Shown in pieces: positions 17,084 to 25,803 of a stretch of DNA of 64,000 bases (the first letter of the stretch is position 1; every line of letters begins with the position of its first letter). The notes below the pieces were generated by a model. The model worked only from the letters and a program-made list of their open reading frames with translations. It was not told the DNA's origin and did no database searches. Origin of the DNA: Paenibacillus contaminans (GTDB lineage Bacteria; Bacillota; Bacilli; Paenibacillales; NBRC-103111). The translations under genes and the position numbers were made by a program. The stretch covers positions 62,001-126,000 of the forward strand of contig NZ_QMFB01000021.1 in the NCBI RefSeq assembly GCF_003285015.1. The letters run 5' to 3'.

Positions 17084-17816
17084 GGACATTCCCCTTTCTC
17101 GCTTTTTGCAGCTCGTCGATGTAGAACGATTCCAGCGACTGATTATGCAGCAGCAGCTCCGAAACGTTTCCTTCCTTCCGCAAAGCGCCTTCGAACACGA
17201 TGCCGATCCGGCTGCATAGCTGCTCCAACTCATGAATCATATGGCTTGAGATGATAAAGGCGGTGCCCTTCTCCTCCGCCAGCCGCTTGACCACATTGCG
17301 AAAAATGACGGTTCCTTCGATATCGAGCCCGTTCGTAGGTTCATCCAAAATAACGAGCTTCGGGTCCGGCAGAACGGCCGCGGCCAGCGCCAGCTTTTGC
17401 TTCATGCCCGTCGAGTAGTGTTTGATTTTATCTTTGCGAACGTTGAGCAAGCCGACCTGCTCCAGCGTTTCGTCGATTTTCTTCTCCGTGATGTAAGGGT
17501 AATAATAAGCGACCATCCGCAAATACTGGGAAGCGTTCAGGAAATCGTGAAAATCCGCCGATTCGATCATACAGCCCACAGGCCGCATCGCCTTTTCAAA
17601 ATGCTCCGTTATATCGTATCCGAACAAGGATATGGAGCCGGTTTTCGCCCGGATCAAACCCGTCATCAGCTTGAGGATCGTCGTTTTGCCCGCCCCGTTC
17701 GGTCCGAGCAGCCCGTATACGTCCCCTGCGCGAAGCTCGAGACTGACGTCACGTATGCCCCGGCCGTTCGCGTAAAGCTTCGTTGCCCGCTTCATTTGCA
17801 AAATCGCCGCCGTCAT
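17076..17816 (-). CDS. ABC transporter ATP-binding protein
   Basis: A 246-residue ATPase of the BcrA/CcmA type that powers the neighbouring permease. It shows Walker A GLLGPNGAGKTT, the Q-loop region, the ABC signature in the variant form YSTGMKQKLALA, Walker B LVILDEPTNGLD and the switch His in ISSHMIHELE. The short C-terminal tail beyond the H loop is typical of the bacitracin/lantibiotic-type exporters. The ATG at 17816 is preceded by a purine-rich GGGGGCG. It is the second gene in the operon that begins with the anchored protein at 18875. Confidence 0.92.
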   Translation of the reverse strand: MTAAILQMKRATKLYANGRGIRDVSLELRAGDVYGLLGPNGAGKTTILKLMTGLIRAKTGSISLFGYDITEHFEKAMRPVGCMIESADFHDFLNASQYLRMVAYYYPYITEKKIDETLEQVGLLNVRKDKIKHYSTGMKQKLALAAAVLPDPKLVILDEPTNGLDIEGTVIFRNVVKRLAEEKGTAFIISSHMIHELEQLCSRIGIVFEGALRKEGNVSELLLHNQSLESFYIDELQKARKGNVHA

Positions 17817-17951
17817 TGGGTTCGCCCCCTTCTCCTTGTGAAATATATATGGTAGAGCAGCCGCACCGCGCGGCTCCAGGATCCCGGCGCACGGTGCGTC
17901 ACTGCGGGGACGGCGCTAGGCCATGCCCTACCCTTGCGATCTTATCTAGGC

Positions 17952-18875
17952 TTACCGCCCGTGTCCCCGTTTCCACTTATGCTCGTTTTCGATCGTTTGT
18001 ATCGTTTGGCCCGTCAGGTCCGCTTGGTCCGGCGTCGTGTTGTTGTAGTCGGAGAAATCCGCATTCAATTGCAGAGAAACCACATGCGGCGTCCCCGCGT
18101 CATCTTTGCCGGAAATCGTAATAGCCGCTTCCTGATGCGTAATGAAGTTCGATTCGTCGATGACCGCCTTCAAGCCGATTTTGTCGATCTTGATGTCTTG
18201 GCTTAGCTGCGGCTTGTTCGCAAGCAAATTTTTGTCAAAAGGAAGCTTGCCCTGACCGTCGGCCTTTTCCCGCTCGCCGAAGCCGCCGTGCCCATCCGCT
18301 GCCCGTTTGACGGCTATCGGCACGATCGCGTTTACGACGGCGGGAATTTGCGCGCCCGTAAGCTCAACCGAAACCTCCTTGGACCCGTCCGCTTTCTCGT
18401 CGACGGCGACGTAATCCTTCAAATTGCCGACGAGCGCGTCAATAACCGTTTCTACCTGCTGCGGTATCGCCGGGTCAACTGACTCATTGGACTTCGAGCG
18501 CTTCTCCTTCTCCGGATCGCCCGGCTTGACATAATAGACGTCGCTGTCGTCCGTTTTGAATACCACGCCGTCATCCTGCTTATAGAAGCTCAGCTTCTGG
18601 CCGGCCCCGCCGCTCGCCACTTCGATTCGCCCGCTTCCGGTTCCGTTATCGCGGCTGGCTTTAAAGCTGCCGTTCGCGCTGGTCAGCACGGCGCCGTTAT
18701 CCTTCACGGCCGCCTCCGCTTGTACGCTGAAGCTTGCCGCCGACTTCGTCGTTTTAAGCGCCGATTTATACGCGTCATACCCGGACGTACCGGCCATGAC
18801 CGACATCCCCGCCGTCACCATCACGATACTGCTGATGCCGACGGCGCTTCCTAACGCCACCCATTTCTTCTTCAT
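17952..18875 (-). CDS. Secreted or membrane-anchored protein of unknown function
   Basis: A 307-residue protein with an N-terminal hydrophobic helix (VALGSAVGISSIVMVTAGM) after three lysines, acting as a signal anchor or signal peptide. The exported part begins with GYDAYKSALKTTKSAASFSV and shows alternating beta strands, resembling in pattern the LolA/LppX-like fold of bacterial envelope proteins that bind lipid or other hydrophobic ligands. That resemblance is a guess from pattern only. The ATG at 18875 follows GAGGAGG. It is the first gene upstream of an ABC exporter, kinase and regulator on the same strand, with 135 bases before the ATPase, so it may be a sensor partner or target of that system. 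Confidence 0.75.
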   Translation of the reverse strand: MKKKWVALGSAVGISSIVMVTAGMSVMAGTSGYDAYKSALKTTKSAASFSVQAEAAVKDNGAVLTSANGSFKASRDNGTGSGRIEVASGGAGQKLSFYKQDDGVVFKTDDSDVYYVKPGDPEKEKRSKSNESVDPAIPQQVETVIDALVGNLKDYVAVDEKADGSKEVSVELTGAQIPAVVNAIVPIAVKRAADGHGGFGEREKADGQGKLPFDKNLLANKPQLSQDIKIDKIGLKAVIDESNFITHQEAAITISGKDDAGTPHVVSLQLNADFSDYNNTTPDQADLTGQTIQTIENEHKWKRGHGR

Positions 18876-18983
18876 AGTCTGCCTCCTCGTTAACCAAGAT
18901 TTCGTTACAAATCCATCGTACACGCCAAAAATGAAACGCCCATAAACCAACTATTAAATAAATATTAACTATCGGCGATAGGT

Positions 18984-19149
18984 AAGGATAAACGCCTACC
19001 GGCGTCTTTGACGCTGGCGTTTACCGAGATTTAGAGCCACTTCCACGATATACTTTCTGATAAATCAAGGATAAACGGCTTCGCCGTCCTAAACGTTTTC
19101 GAAGAAAGCGACTTCGTAAGCATAAGCTAATGACATGCCCGTTTACCCA
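18984..19149 (+). repeat. Two tandem units of a dispersed hairpin-forming repeat
   Basis: Unit 1 (18984-19066) and unit 2 (19067-19149) each begin AAGGATAAACG and contain a closing CGTTTACC; unit 1 then ends in a GATATACTTTCTGA-like tail. Between the ends lie short perfect inverted repeats such as ACGGC-TTC-GCCGT. The core of unit 2 is nearly identical to the copy at 60656. Other copies are at 51919-52184. The rest of the 18876-19239 gap shows no gene. Confidence 0.8.
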
Positions 19150-19239
19150 AATAACCCGCGGCAACGGCAAAAAAGCCTCGAAACGCCGGCCCGGCAGGTC
19201 CGTATACGGCTTTTCAAAGCTTCATAAACAGCTATTCGA

Positions 19240-20121
19240 TTAAGGCTCCGCAATAACGGCTTCGTTACCGGATATAAAATGGGCCACCTTGCCGACAATT
19301 TGCATCTGCTGGCTGCGATGGTACACCATCGGCTCGAATTGATCGTTCTCCGAAACGAGGATGGCGTGCTCCTTCGTCATTTTAAACCGTTTGATCGTGG
19401 CGCGGTTTTCCACCATAACGAGCGCTATCTCGTTGTTGTTGACCATGTCCTGCTGGCGGATGATCGCATATCCCTCGTCCGTTATGCCCGCACCAACCAT
19501 ACTGTGGCCTTTGACGCGTACGGCAAAGCATTTTTTGTACTCGGCCGGGACGCCCAAATAACCCTCGAACATGCGAATCGCTTCGATCGGTTCGCCCGCG
19601 GCGGCTTCTCCCCAAATCGGCACCATATCGGAATAGTCGGACACAGCCTCCGTCAGGCCGGCGGCACCGTATTTTGCGGCAGCGGATTTTTCCCGGATCA
19701 CCCTCCGGTCATTGCGGGAGGCGGCCGATTTCGAGTAGGCGTGCGTCTTCGCCAGCTTCATGGCCATCGTCTTCAGAAGCTCGATTTCGTCGTCCGGCAG
19801 CGATAACGCTTCGTTGACCAGCTCCTGCAGCGATTGCGGCGTAAGGCTGATCGGAGCGCCGGCAAGCCCGGCTTCGGCCGTAAATTCGCCCGTCTGCCAG
19901 CCCGTTTCGGATAATGCCGCGCCCATCCCCTTCAGAATCCAATCCGTCGGCACCTGAAAAAATTCCGACAGCGCGACGATCGAATTGCCGCCGGGTATGC
20001 TGCGCTCCTTTTCCCATTGGTTGACGCTTCCTCTGGAGGCGCCGATTTCATCCTCGAGCTCCGCCATCGACATCCCCCTCGTCGTGCGGAGATGCTTGAT
20101 TCGCTTCCCTATCGTATTCAA
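19240..20121 (-). CDS. Phage-type repressor: XRE helix-turn-helix plus S24 (LexA-like) peptidase domain
   Basis: A 293-residue repressor. Residues 1-65 form an XRE DNA-binding domain (RIKHLRTTRGMSMAELEDEIG). A linker with helical segments follows. The C-terminal part (about 160-285) is a LexA/CI-like self-cleaving domain, with a candidate Ala-Gly cleavage site at about 175-176 (EAAAGEP), the nucleophile Ser near 207 (VKGHSMVGAGI) and the general-base Lys near 244 (ATIKRFK). Self-cleavage after DNA damage is known for such proteins. The start is TTG at 20121, nine bases after GGGAGG. Clustered CAGTG/CACTG half-sites in the upstream region (20267-20430) suggest autoregulation. It likely belongs to a small prophage remnant with the XhlA-like gene. 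Confidence 0.9.
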   Translation of the reverse strand: MNTIGKRIKHLRTTRGMSMAELEDEIGASRGSVNQWEKERSIPGGNSIVALSEFFQVPTDWILKGMGAALSETGWQTGEFTAEAGLAGAPISLTPQSLQELVNEALSLPDDEIELLKTMAMKLAKTHAYSKSAASRNDRRVIREKSAAAKYGAAGLTEAVSDYSDMVPIWGEAAAGEPIEAIRMFEGYLGVPAEYKKCFAVRVKGHSMVGAGITDEGYAIIRQQDMVNNNEIALVMVENRATIKRFKMTKEHAILVSENDQFEPMVYHRSQQMQIVGKVAHFISGNEAVIAEP

Positions 20122-20266
20122 ACCGACCTACCTCCCAAGGATATACAACTTGCCGCCGACCGCCGACGCTCGCGGGATAAACGTCTGCCGGCGGACGCCG
20201 GCATTGCCGCGCCGCTTTTAATCTTTCCGATACGTGAACAAAGTTCGCTTATTATTTTCTTCAAAA

Positions 20267-20430
20267 CTGAAAAAATTCCACAAACTAGTTGCAATCACTG
20301 ATTATTTTCAGTATTATAACCGTACGGGACAACCATCCCTTCTTGAATTATAGAATAAATTCAGTGTTTTGGCTATCGGCAAGTCGCAAAAGCGCTTTTT
20401 TCACTAAAATAATGAGCCTGGCACTGAAAA
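20267..20430. promoter_or_regulatory. Cluster of candidate operators for the S24-type repressor
   Basis: The 443-base gap between the repressor start and the XhlA gene holds repeated ACTGAAA/TTTCAGT half-sites. They are at 20267-20275, a facing pair ACTGA...TCAGT at 20297-20312, AATTCAGTG near 20359-20366, and ACTGAAAA at 20423-20430. The region is AT-rich compared with its surroundings. The spacing and symmetry suggest repressor binding sites in a divergent control region. Apart from these sites I see no gene in the gap. Confidence 0.5.
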
Positions 20431-20564
20431 CGTTCATTGCCTAGGACGGAAGCGCGGCTGCGCCGGCCGCCGGCCGCCAGCTCCCGATGGAGGCATCCGA
20501 CCTCGGCAATGGGTTTCCGATCCATGCATTTCATAATAATCCTTTAAGAAAGGGTGATAGGAGG

Positions 20565-20792
20565 ATGACGAACGACGACAAGAACGAGATCTTACAGCGC
20601 TTAACGCGTATGGAGACGAAGAGCGACATCATGGGGAACGTAAGGGAGGTAGCTAATGAAGCGTCGCAGTCGGCGAATTCGGCAAACAAGCGAATCGACG
20701 AGCTTGCGGACAATCAGCGGTGGTTATGGCGCACCGTTATCGGCGCATTAATCATTGGCGCGATCGGACTTTTGTTGAAATGGAAAGGGTGA
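20565..20792 (+). CDS. XhlA-like phage lysis accessory protein (hemolysin XhlA family)
   Basis: A 75-residue protein with a charged, helical N-terminal part and a single C-terminal membrane helix. The sequence ANEASQSANSANKRIDEL followed by DNQRWLWRTVIGALIIGAI matches the XhlA pattern known from Bacillus PBSX-like prophages, where XhlA assists the holin in host lysis. The ATG at 20565 is preceded by AAAGGGTGATAGGAGG. It is isolated: no holin, endolysin or structural phage gene is adjacent. With the repressor at 19240-20121 it may be a remnant, or a domesticated lysis or export function. Confidence 0.85.
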   Translation: MTNDDKNEILQRLTRMETKSDIMGNVREVANEASQSANSANKRIDELADNQRWLWRTVIGALIIGAIGLLLKWKG

Positions 20793-20808
20793 CTTCAACC
20801 GCGCTCGA

Positions 20809-20844
20809 CTTCTCTCCTTGCTCTGAAACGAGCAAGGAGAGAAG
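20809..20844. terminator. Strong hairpin between convergent XhlA and barrel/cohesin genes
   Basis: A 15-bp perfect stem (CTTCTCTCCTTGCTC with its complement, loop TGAAAC) lies between the two stop codons. There is little T run on either side, so termination would rely on the stem or on mRNA-end protection. Confidence 0.65.
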
Positions 20845-20862
20845 CCGATTACGCGCTCAACG

Positions 20863-23800
20863 TTAGCTTACTATCGTCCTGGCAACCGCCGCGAGATCAA
20901 GGAAGTCGATTTTACCGTCTCCGTTAACATCCGCTTTTTTCGCTTCATTCCAATCGGGACTGCCGCTTCCTTTGCCATAATGTGCGGCGACGATGGACAA
21001 ATCGCCTATTGATACTTTTCCATTGGCATTGATGTCCATATTGTTTTCACTTGCCGTTACCTCAACATTTACGGATGACAATGCCGCTTGAACTTCATCT
21101 CCTTGTTCGTCTTTCAGCGCCGCACTCTTAATCGAAATTAAACCTGAAGCTGCTTGCGGTATGGATTTCGCTCTGAAAGTAAGCTCCACCACCTGGGCAT
21201 TGCCTGTGATTGCATGCTGCGCATCTTCGCTGGCAATAGTCAACCGAAGCTTGCCCGCCTGTTCATTTTGGGTATCAACAATACTTACCCCTTGGATTAA
21301 CGATTCCGCAGATACAAATTCCAAAACGGAAGCATCGTAATCCAACTGTACATCTTGTGCGTATACAGCTTGTTGCACATTGCGGAGTCCGTAATTTACT
21401 TTAAATTGCGATCCCGAAAGCACCGTGCTTGCACTCGATGTTAACGTGCTTTGGTTCGATTTCTGTTTCTTGAGACTGATATCGTCTACGTAATAATTCC
21501 CTTTACCCGTCTCCGGCAATGACTCGGTAATAATCATTGCAGAGGCAAGATCCCCGGTCCAGGTTATATTGACTGTGCCCGACGATCTCGTCCAACTGCC
21601 GCTTCCGACGGTGTCAGTAGAACCGGCATAGGCAAAGGCTGAGCCGCTTGTGTTATATACGACAATAGCCGCATACATGTTTTGCGAATCCGCTTCTGTC
21701 CGCAGCATCGCTCCAAAGTCGTAAAGCCCTTGGCCGTTTGCCGCTAGAGCATCTGTAATATCCTGTTTCACGCCCGTGTAGTTTATTGCCCGATCACTAA
21801 TCTTAAGCGAGTTAGCGCCTGAATGAACCGGAGAATTCACGATATCGAAAGTAACGGTATTGTAGTACGTCCATCCGTCCAACCCATCTTCAAACCCGGG
21901 GTTTACGATAAGCTCTTCCGGATCATCCCCAAGTATGTCCATCGTAAATGAGGAGCCGGCAACATCCGTGTCCATTTCCTCCATCGACACTCTAATATCG
22001 GTAACGGATACTTCCGTATTTCCCTTGGCTGCGTCTGCTTTTATGGAACCGAACAAGGTTAGCAAATCTCCTTCGCTTTGTACCGCACCGCCTGCCATGG
22101 TGATGTATATTTTCCCTTGTTCTGCGTTTACCTCGCTGGATAGCAGCTCGAATCCCGTCCGCGAATTCGAATAAGCCTCTTCCGCCAGCGCTTGATAAGT
22201 GCCTCCATCGTTTTCACGCGTCACCGTTTCGGTGGCAAACTGCAGCTTTGCCGCATCGTAGTTCACAACGCCGCGCCATGTCGTGAAGTTTAACGGGTCA
22301 CCGGCAATGCCGATTTGTAAATCGACGGCACCGCCTCGCTGGACCGATGCCGGACCGCCCAACCGGGCAGCAGGCGGTTTCTGTTTTTTGAGACTGACAT
22401 CGTCAACGTAGTAGTCCCCTTTACCCGTTTCCGGTAACGACTCGGTAATAATCATCGCAGAGGCCAGTTCCCCAGTCCACGTAATATTGGCTGTGCCCGA
22501 CGATCTCGTCCAGCTGTCGCTTCCAACGTTTTCAGTGGAGCCGGCATAGGCAAAGACCGAGCCGCTTGTGTTATATACGACAATAGCGGCATACATGTTT
22601 TGCGAACCCGACTTCGTTCGAAGCATTGCCCCGAAGTCATAAAGTCCTTGGCCGTTCGCCGATAGAGCAGCTGTAATATCCTGCTTCACACCCGTGTAGT
22701 TTATTGCCCTTGCACTAATTTTAAGCGAGTTAGCTCCGGAATGAACCGGAGAATGAACGATATCGAAAGCACTGGTATTGTAGTACGTCCATCCGTCCAA
22801 TCCCTCTTCAAACCCGGGGTTTACAATAAGCTCATCAGGATCAACCTTAAATACGCTCATCGTAAATGAAGAGCCCGCAACATCCGTGTCCATTTCCTCC
22901 ATCGACACTTTAAGATCGGTAAGAGATATTTCCGTATTTCCCTTGGCTGCACCTGCTTTTACGGAACCGAAAAGGGTCAGCAAACCCCCCCCATTGCGTA
23001 CCGCATTGCCTGCGCCGTTACTTGCCATCGTGATGTATATTTTTCCTTGTTCTGCGTTTACCTCGCTGGATAGCAGCTCGAATCCCGCCCGCGAATTCGA
23101 ATAAGCCTCTTCAGCCAGCGCTTGATAAGTGCCTCCACCGCTTTCGCGTGGCACCGTTTTGGTGGCAAACTGCAGCTTTGCCGCATCGTAGTTCACTACG
23201 CCGCGCCAGGTCGTGAAGTTCAACGGGTCACCGGCAATGCCGATTTGTAAATCGACGGCATCGCCTGGCCGGGCTGAAACCGGACCGTCCAACCGGGTAG
23301 ATGGTTCTGTAATTGTCTTGTAAATAATGACCGGATTCCAAAATATTTTATCGCCTGTCGAATCGCTGTTTGGATTCGCAACGAAATAGAGAACGTCGCC
23401 GGCCTGCACTTCAATTGTTGATTTCATGGGAAAACCGGTCTTATCGTTAGCTTGAAGCTGCTTCCATTCGCTATCCTCCGGCCAAATTCGTATATTGTTT
23501 TTTAACAGCTTAAAGCGCACGCCGTCTCCTGAAGCATCGCTTTTACGAATATTTCCGTTAGTCGCGATTTGTATCGTACCCGACTTTGGCGCAACCCACT
23601 TGCGAACGGCTTCGTTGATGTCCGGCTGTTGAAAATCCGGCCCTACCGTCAACTGATTCGCTCCCTGCCACAATAGCTCTCCCGCATTCCAGTTCAAATC
23701 CGTATAGGTGCTGCCATCCCCTTGTTGATAGGACCAGCCTCTTGTTCCTTGTACGGAACTGAAATCAAGCGAAGCGCCATATAGATTATCGTTAGGCCCG

Positions 23801-24717
23801 CTGCTTGCGATGACGCTTTTCCCGACCTGAATATGCGTATTTTTCAAATAGGAATCATACCGCGGGTCCGTTTCGTCAAGAAAAACTTTCAAACCCTCCC
23901 ACCACTCCGCTGATGAGAAAATGAACGGAAGAATACCGACGACCCGCGGCTCTTTTAAAGCCAGCTCATAATGCCGCAGCAGTTCCTGCTGCATGCCGTC
24001 GGATGTGTTATCTCCGCTGAATGCCCTCGGGATGAGCCAGATATCCTGGTTTTTGTTTGCTAGCGCTTTCAATCTTTCATGATAAAGTAAATATTCTCCA
24101 AGGTCCCAACCGCTGTAATAATCGAAGCCGACGTCTGTGACATATTCGAGATATTCACTTCTTATACCGTCCCCCGTATTGCCGGGATCCAAATCGTACA
24201 ATGCGCTAACTTGCATTACTCTTGTATCGGGATAATCCTCCCTGATCAGCTTGGTAACAAATCTGAATTTTTCTTCACTAACCCCGTTCCACCAAGGCTC
24301 ATCGAAATAAAAAGCAAGCACGTTGTCTTCAAGGCCGGTTAATGTTTGTTTCAGCGTTGTCCAGTTATTTTCCCATGATTCGACCAAATGTCCGCCGTTT
24401 TCAAAACCACCCGTAAAGAAAATATCAAAGACATTGAGAATGACTTGCATGTTTTGCGAGGCAGCCGATTCAATAGTATCCCGCAAGGTTTCGCCGTAAA
24501 GCCAACCGTGAATAACGGCAACGTTGCTATTCCCCCACTTTCCGACAAGTTGAATATACTCATCCGTCGGCTTGCCGGCGGTAGGCCCATCCATACCATA
24601 GTAGCCGAAGTATTGCAGCCGTTCGTTAGAATTACTCGATGCCGAGGCACCGATAACGCTGAATATGTTCATGATAATTAACAGCATCAAGGATATGATT
24701 GCAGCCTTCATTCTCAT
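20863..24717 (-). CDS. Secreted multimodular protein: barrel-like domain, CBM-like modules, three cohesin-like domains, C-terminal dockerin
   Basis: An exported protein of 1284 residues (numbering from the ATG at 24717, which follows GAGGAGG). A signal peptide covers 1-27. Residues about 30-300 look like a (beta/alpha) barrel of unassigned glycosidase-like type, with AFYFDEPWW near 135-143 (a possible catalytic Asp-Glu). A beta-sandwich follows at 300-470. Then come cohesin-like 1 (about 475-622), a CBM4/9-like module (626-780, starting LIVNPGFEEGLDGW), cohesin-like 2 (784-930), a second CBM-like module (932-1086), cohesin-like 3 (1090-1222) and a dockerin (1226-1284) with two calcium loops, DINANGKVSIGD and DVNGDGKIDFLD. 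The two cohesin-CBM pairs are near-identical duplicates. It is the last gene of the glycan operon. The enzyme activity is unknown. Confidence 0.88.
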   Translation of the reverse strand: MRMKAAIISLMLLIIMNIFSVIGASASSNSNERLQYFGYYGMDGPTAGKPTDEYIQLVGKWGNSNVAVIHGWLYGETLRDTIESAASQNMQVILNVFDIFFTGGFENGGHLVESWENNWTTLKQTLTGLEDNVLAFYFDEPWWNGVSEEKFRFVTKLIREDYPDTRVMQVSALYDLDPGNTGDGIRSEYLEYVTDVGFDYYSGWDLGEYLLYHERLKALANKNQDIWLIPRAFSGDNTSDGMQQELLRHYELALKEPRVVGILPFIFSSAEWWEGLKVFLDETDPRYDSYLKNTHIQVGKSVIASSGPNDNLYGASLDFSSVQGTRGWSYQQGDGSTYTDLNWNAGELLWQGANQLTVGPDFQQPDINEAVRKWVAPKSGTIQIATNGNIRKSDASGDGVRFKLLKNNIRIWPEDSEWKQLQANDKTGFPMKSTIEVQAGDVLYFVANPNSDSTGDKIFWNPVIIYKTITEPSTRLDGPVSARPGDAVDLQIGIAGDPLNFTTWRGVVNYDAAKLQFATKTVPRESGGGTYQALAEEAYSNSRAGFELLSSEVNAEQGKIYITMASNGAGNAVRNGGGLLTLFGSVKAGAAKGNTEISLTDLKVSMEEMDTDVAGSSFTMSVFKVDPDELIVNPGFEEGLDGWTYYNTSAFDIVHSPVHSGANSLKISARAINYTGVKQDITAALSANGQGLYDFGAMLRTKSGSQNMYAAIVVYNTSGSVFAYAGSTENVGSDSWTRSSGTANITWTGELASAMIITESLPETGKGDYYVDDVSLKKQKPPAARLGGPASVQRGGAVDLQIGIAGDPLNFTTWRGVVNYDAAKLQFATETVTRENDGGTYQALAEEAYSNSRTGFELLSSEVNAEQGKIYITMAGGAVQSEGDLLTLFGSIKADAAKGNTEVSVTDIRVSMEEMDTDVAGSSFTMDILGDDPEELIVNPGFEDGLDGWTYYNTVTFDIVNSPVHSGANSLKISDRAINYTGVKQDITDALAANGQGLYDFGAMLRTEADSQNMYAAIVVYNTSGSAFAYAGSTDTVGSGSWTRSSGTVNITWTGDLASAMIITESLPETGKGNYYVDDISLKKQKSNQSTLTSSASTVLSGSQFKVNYGLRNVQQAVYAQDVQLDYDASVLEFVSAESLIQGVSIVDTQNEQAGKLRLTIASEDAQHAITGNAQVVELTFRAKSIPQAASGLISIKSAALKDEQGDEVQAALSSVNVEVTASENNMDINANGKVSIGDLSIVAAHYGKGSGSPDWNEAKKADVNGDGKIDFLDLAAVARTIVS
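21460..21924 (-). repeat. CBM-module DNA repeat, copy 2
   Basis: This segment encodes the second CBM4/9-like module of the 1284-residue protein. It is highly similar at DNA level to 22381-22842 in the same gene and to 26611-27072 in the DUF4838 gene, all in the same orientation. Such long direct repeats can recombine. Confidence 0.8.
22381..22842 (-). repeat. CBM-module DNA repeat, copy 1
   Basis: This segment encodes the first CBM4/9-like module of the 1284-residue protein. The adjoining cohesin-like segment is also duplicated (22852-23301 with 21931-22368), so the repeated unit is cohesin plus CBM, about 0.9 kb. Confidence 0.8.
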
Positions 24718-24763
24718 TTGCTTGCCTCCTCGCATGAAATAAGAAAGCGGTTCGCTATACGGT

Positions 24764-25789
24764 TTATAGCAATCCTGATGATGACATCAGTCTCTTGATC
24801 ACTGTCGCAGCTTCCGCTCGCGTCGCCAAACCGTCCGGTATGAATTTCTCCTCCGCTCTGCCTGTCATGATTCCTAATTGAACGGCGGTTTCGATATCGG
24901 CTCTAGCCCACTCGCTAATCGCATCCGAATCTGCAAACGACACCCTATCCGTGCCCCCCTCCGATACGGCACCCGGAGAAAGCTTAATCGCTCTGATCAG
25001 CATGACAGCCATTTCTTCTCTTGTAATGTTTTGGTCCGGCGCAAAGCGAGTATCTGTAATGCCATGAACAATCCCTGCTGCATAAGAACGATTAATAGCA
25101 TCCTTATACCAGGAAGAAGATGCGACATCCGTAAAAGGCATTGTCGTGTCAGCGGCTTTAAGATCAAGCGCCCGGGATACCAGCGTCGCAAATTCCGCTC
25201 GCGTTACAAGCGCTTCCGGCGCAAAGCGATCTTCGCTTATTCCCTTAATAATGCCTTTCGATGCCAATAACTCTATATCTTCCTTGGCCCAATGTCCCTC
25301 CAGATCCACAAAGCTTTTCTTCTGGGAATGAACGGAGACGCTGTCGTTTACGGAATAGGTACGATCGGACAAATCGTGCGTAATCGTCCTCATGGACGTC
25401 CATTTCACATTGAAATTTCCGTCCCGTTTCATAATAAAATTCAAAGTTCCGATCTTAAAGTCTCCGCTTTCTCCCGGCTTGTTGCCGATTTTGGAATGAG
25501 CAATTAAAATCTCATTGTTTGTGACTATCGGCGCGGCCGAGAACCCTCCCATATCGGATGTCGCTTCCGCCAGCTCCAAATCATTCGGATCAAAAGTAAA
25601 TTTCGCCTCATATCCGTACAAATCCGTAATATTTTTACCGCTCATCGTTATCGTAATTTTCCCGTCGACAGGTTGATTGGCAGTTAAATGAAACGATGGT
25701 GTCGTTTCCGCATATGCGGGTTTAAGAACCATAAACGGCAGGCAGGTTAGAAGAATCAGCGTACTAATAAATGCAAGCTTGCGCGTCAA
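24764..25789 (-). CDS. Cell-surface anchoring scaffoldin: one cohesin domain plus three SLH domains
   Basis: A 341-residue exported protein. A signal peptide (about 1-27, ending KPAYAET) is followed by a cohesin domain (about 30-155: ITDLYGYEAKFTFDPNDLEL, then GTLNFIMKRDGNF) and three S-layer homology domains (about 158-203, 218-263, 283-336: FVDLEGHWAKEDIELLASKG, FTDVASSSWYKDAINRSYAAG, FADSDAISEWARADIETAV). SLH domains bind pyruvylated secondary wall polymers, and a cohesin binds dockerins. This is the architecture of OlpA-type anchoring scaffoldins of clostridial cellulosomes. The start is TTG at 25789, six bases after AAAGGGTGG and 14 bases after the preceding gene's stop. It sits between two dockerin-bearing genes, which are the likely binding partners. 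Confidence 0.92.
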   Translation of the reverse strand: MTRKLAFISTLILLTCLPFMVLKPAYAETTPSFHLTANQPVDGKITITMSGKNITDLYGYEAKFTFDPNDLELAEATSDMGGFSAAPIVTNNEILIAHSKIGNKPGESGDFKIGTLNFIMKRDGNFNVKWTSMRTITHDLSDRTYSVNDSVSVHSQKKSFVDLEGHWAKEDIELLASKGIIKGISEDRFAPEALVTRAEFATLVSRALDLKAADTTMPFTDVASSSWYKDAINRSYAAGIVHGITDTRFAPDQNITREEMAVMLIRAIKLSPGAVSEGGTDRVSFADSDAISEWARADIETAVQLGIMTGRAEEKFIPDGLATRAEAATVIKRLMSSSGLL

Positions 25790-25803
25790 AAATTACCACC
25801 CTT

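Noticed and set aside
20150..20200. A further copy of the dispersed repeat (GGGATAAACGTC with a GCCGGC hairpin)
   Set aside because: Only the first ~20 bases resemble the repeat and the closing CGTTTACC end is missing, so it is too weak to count.
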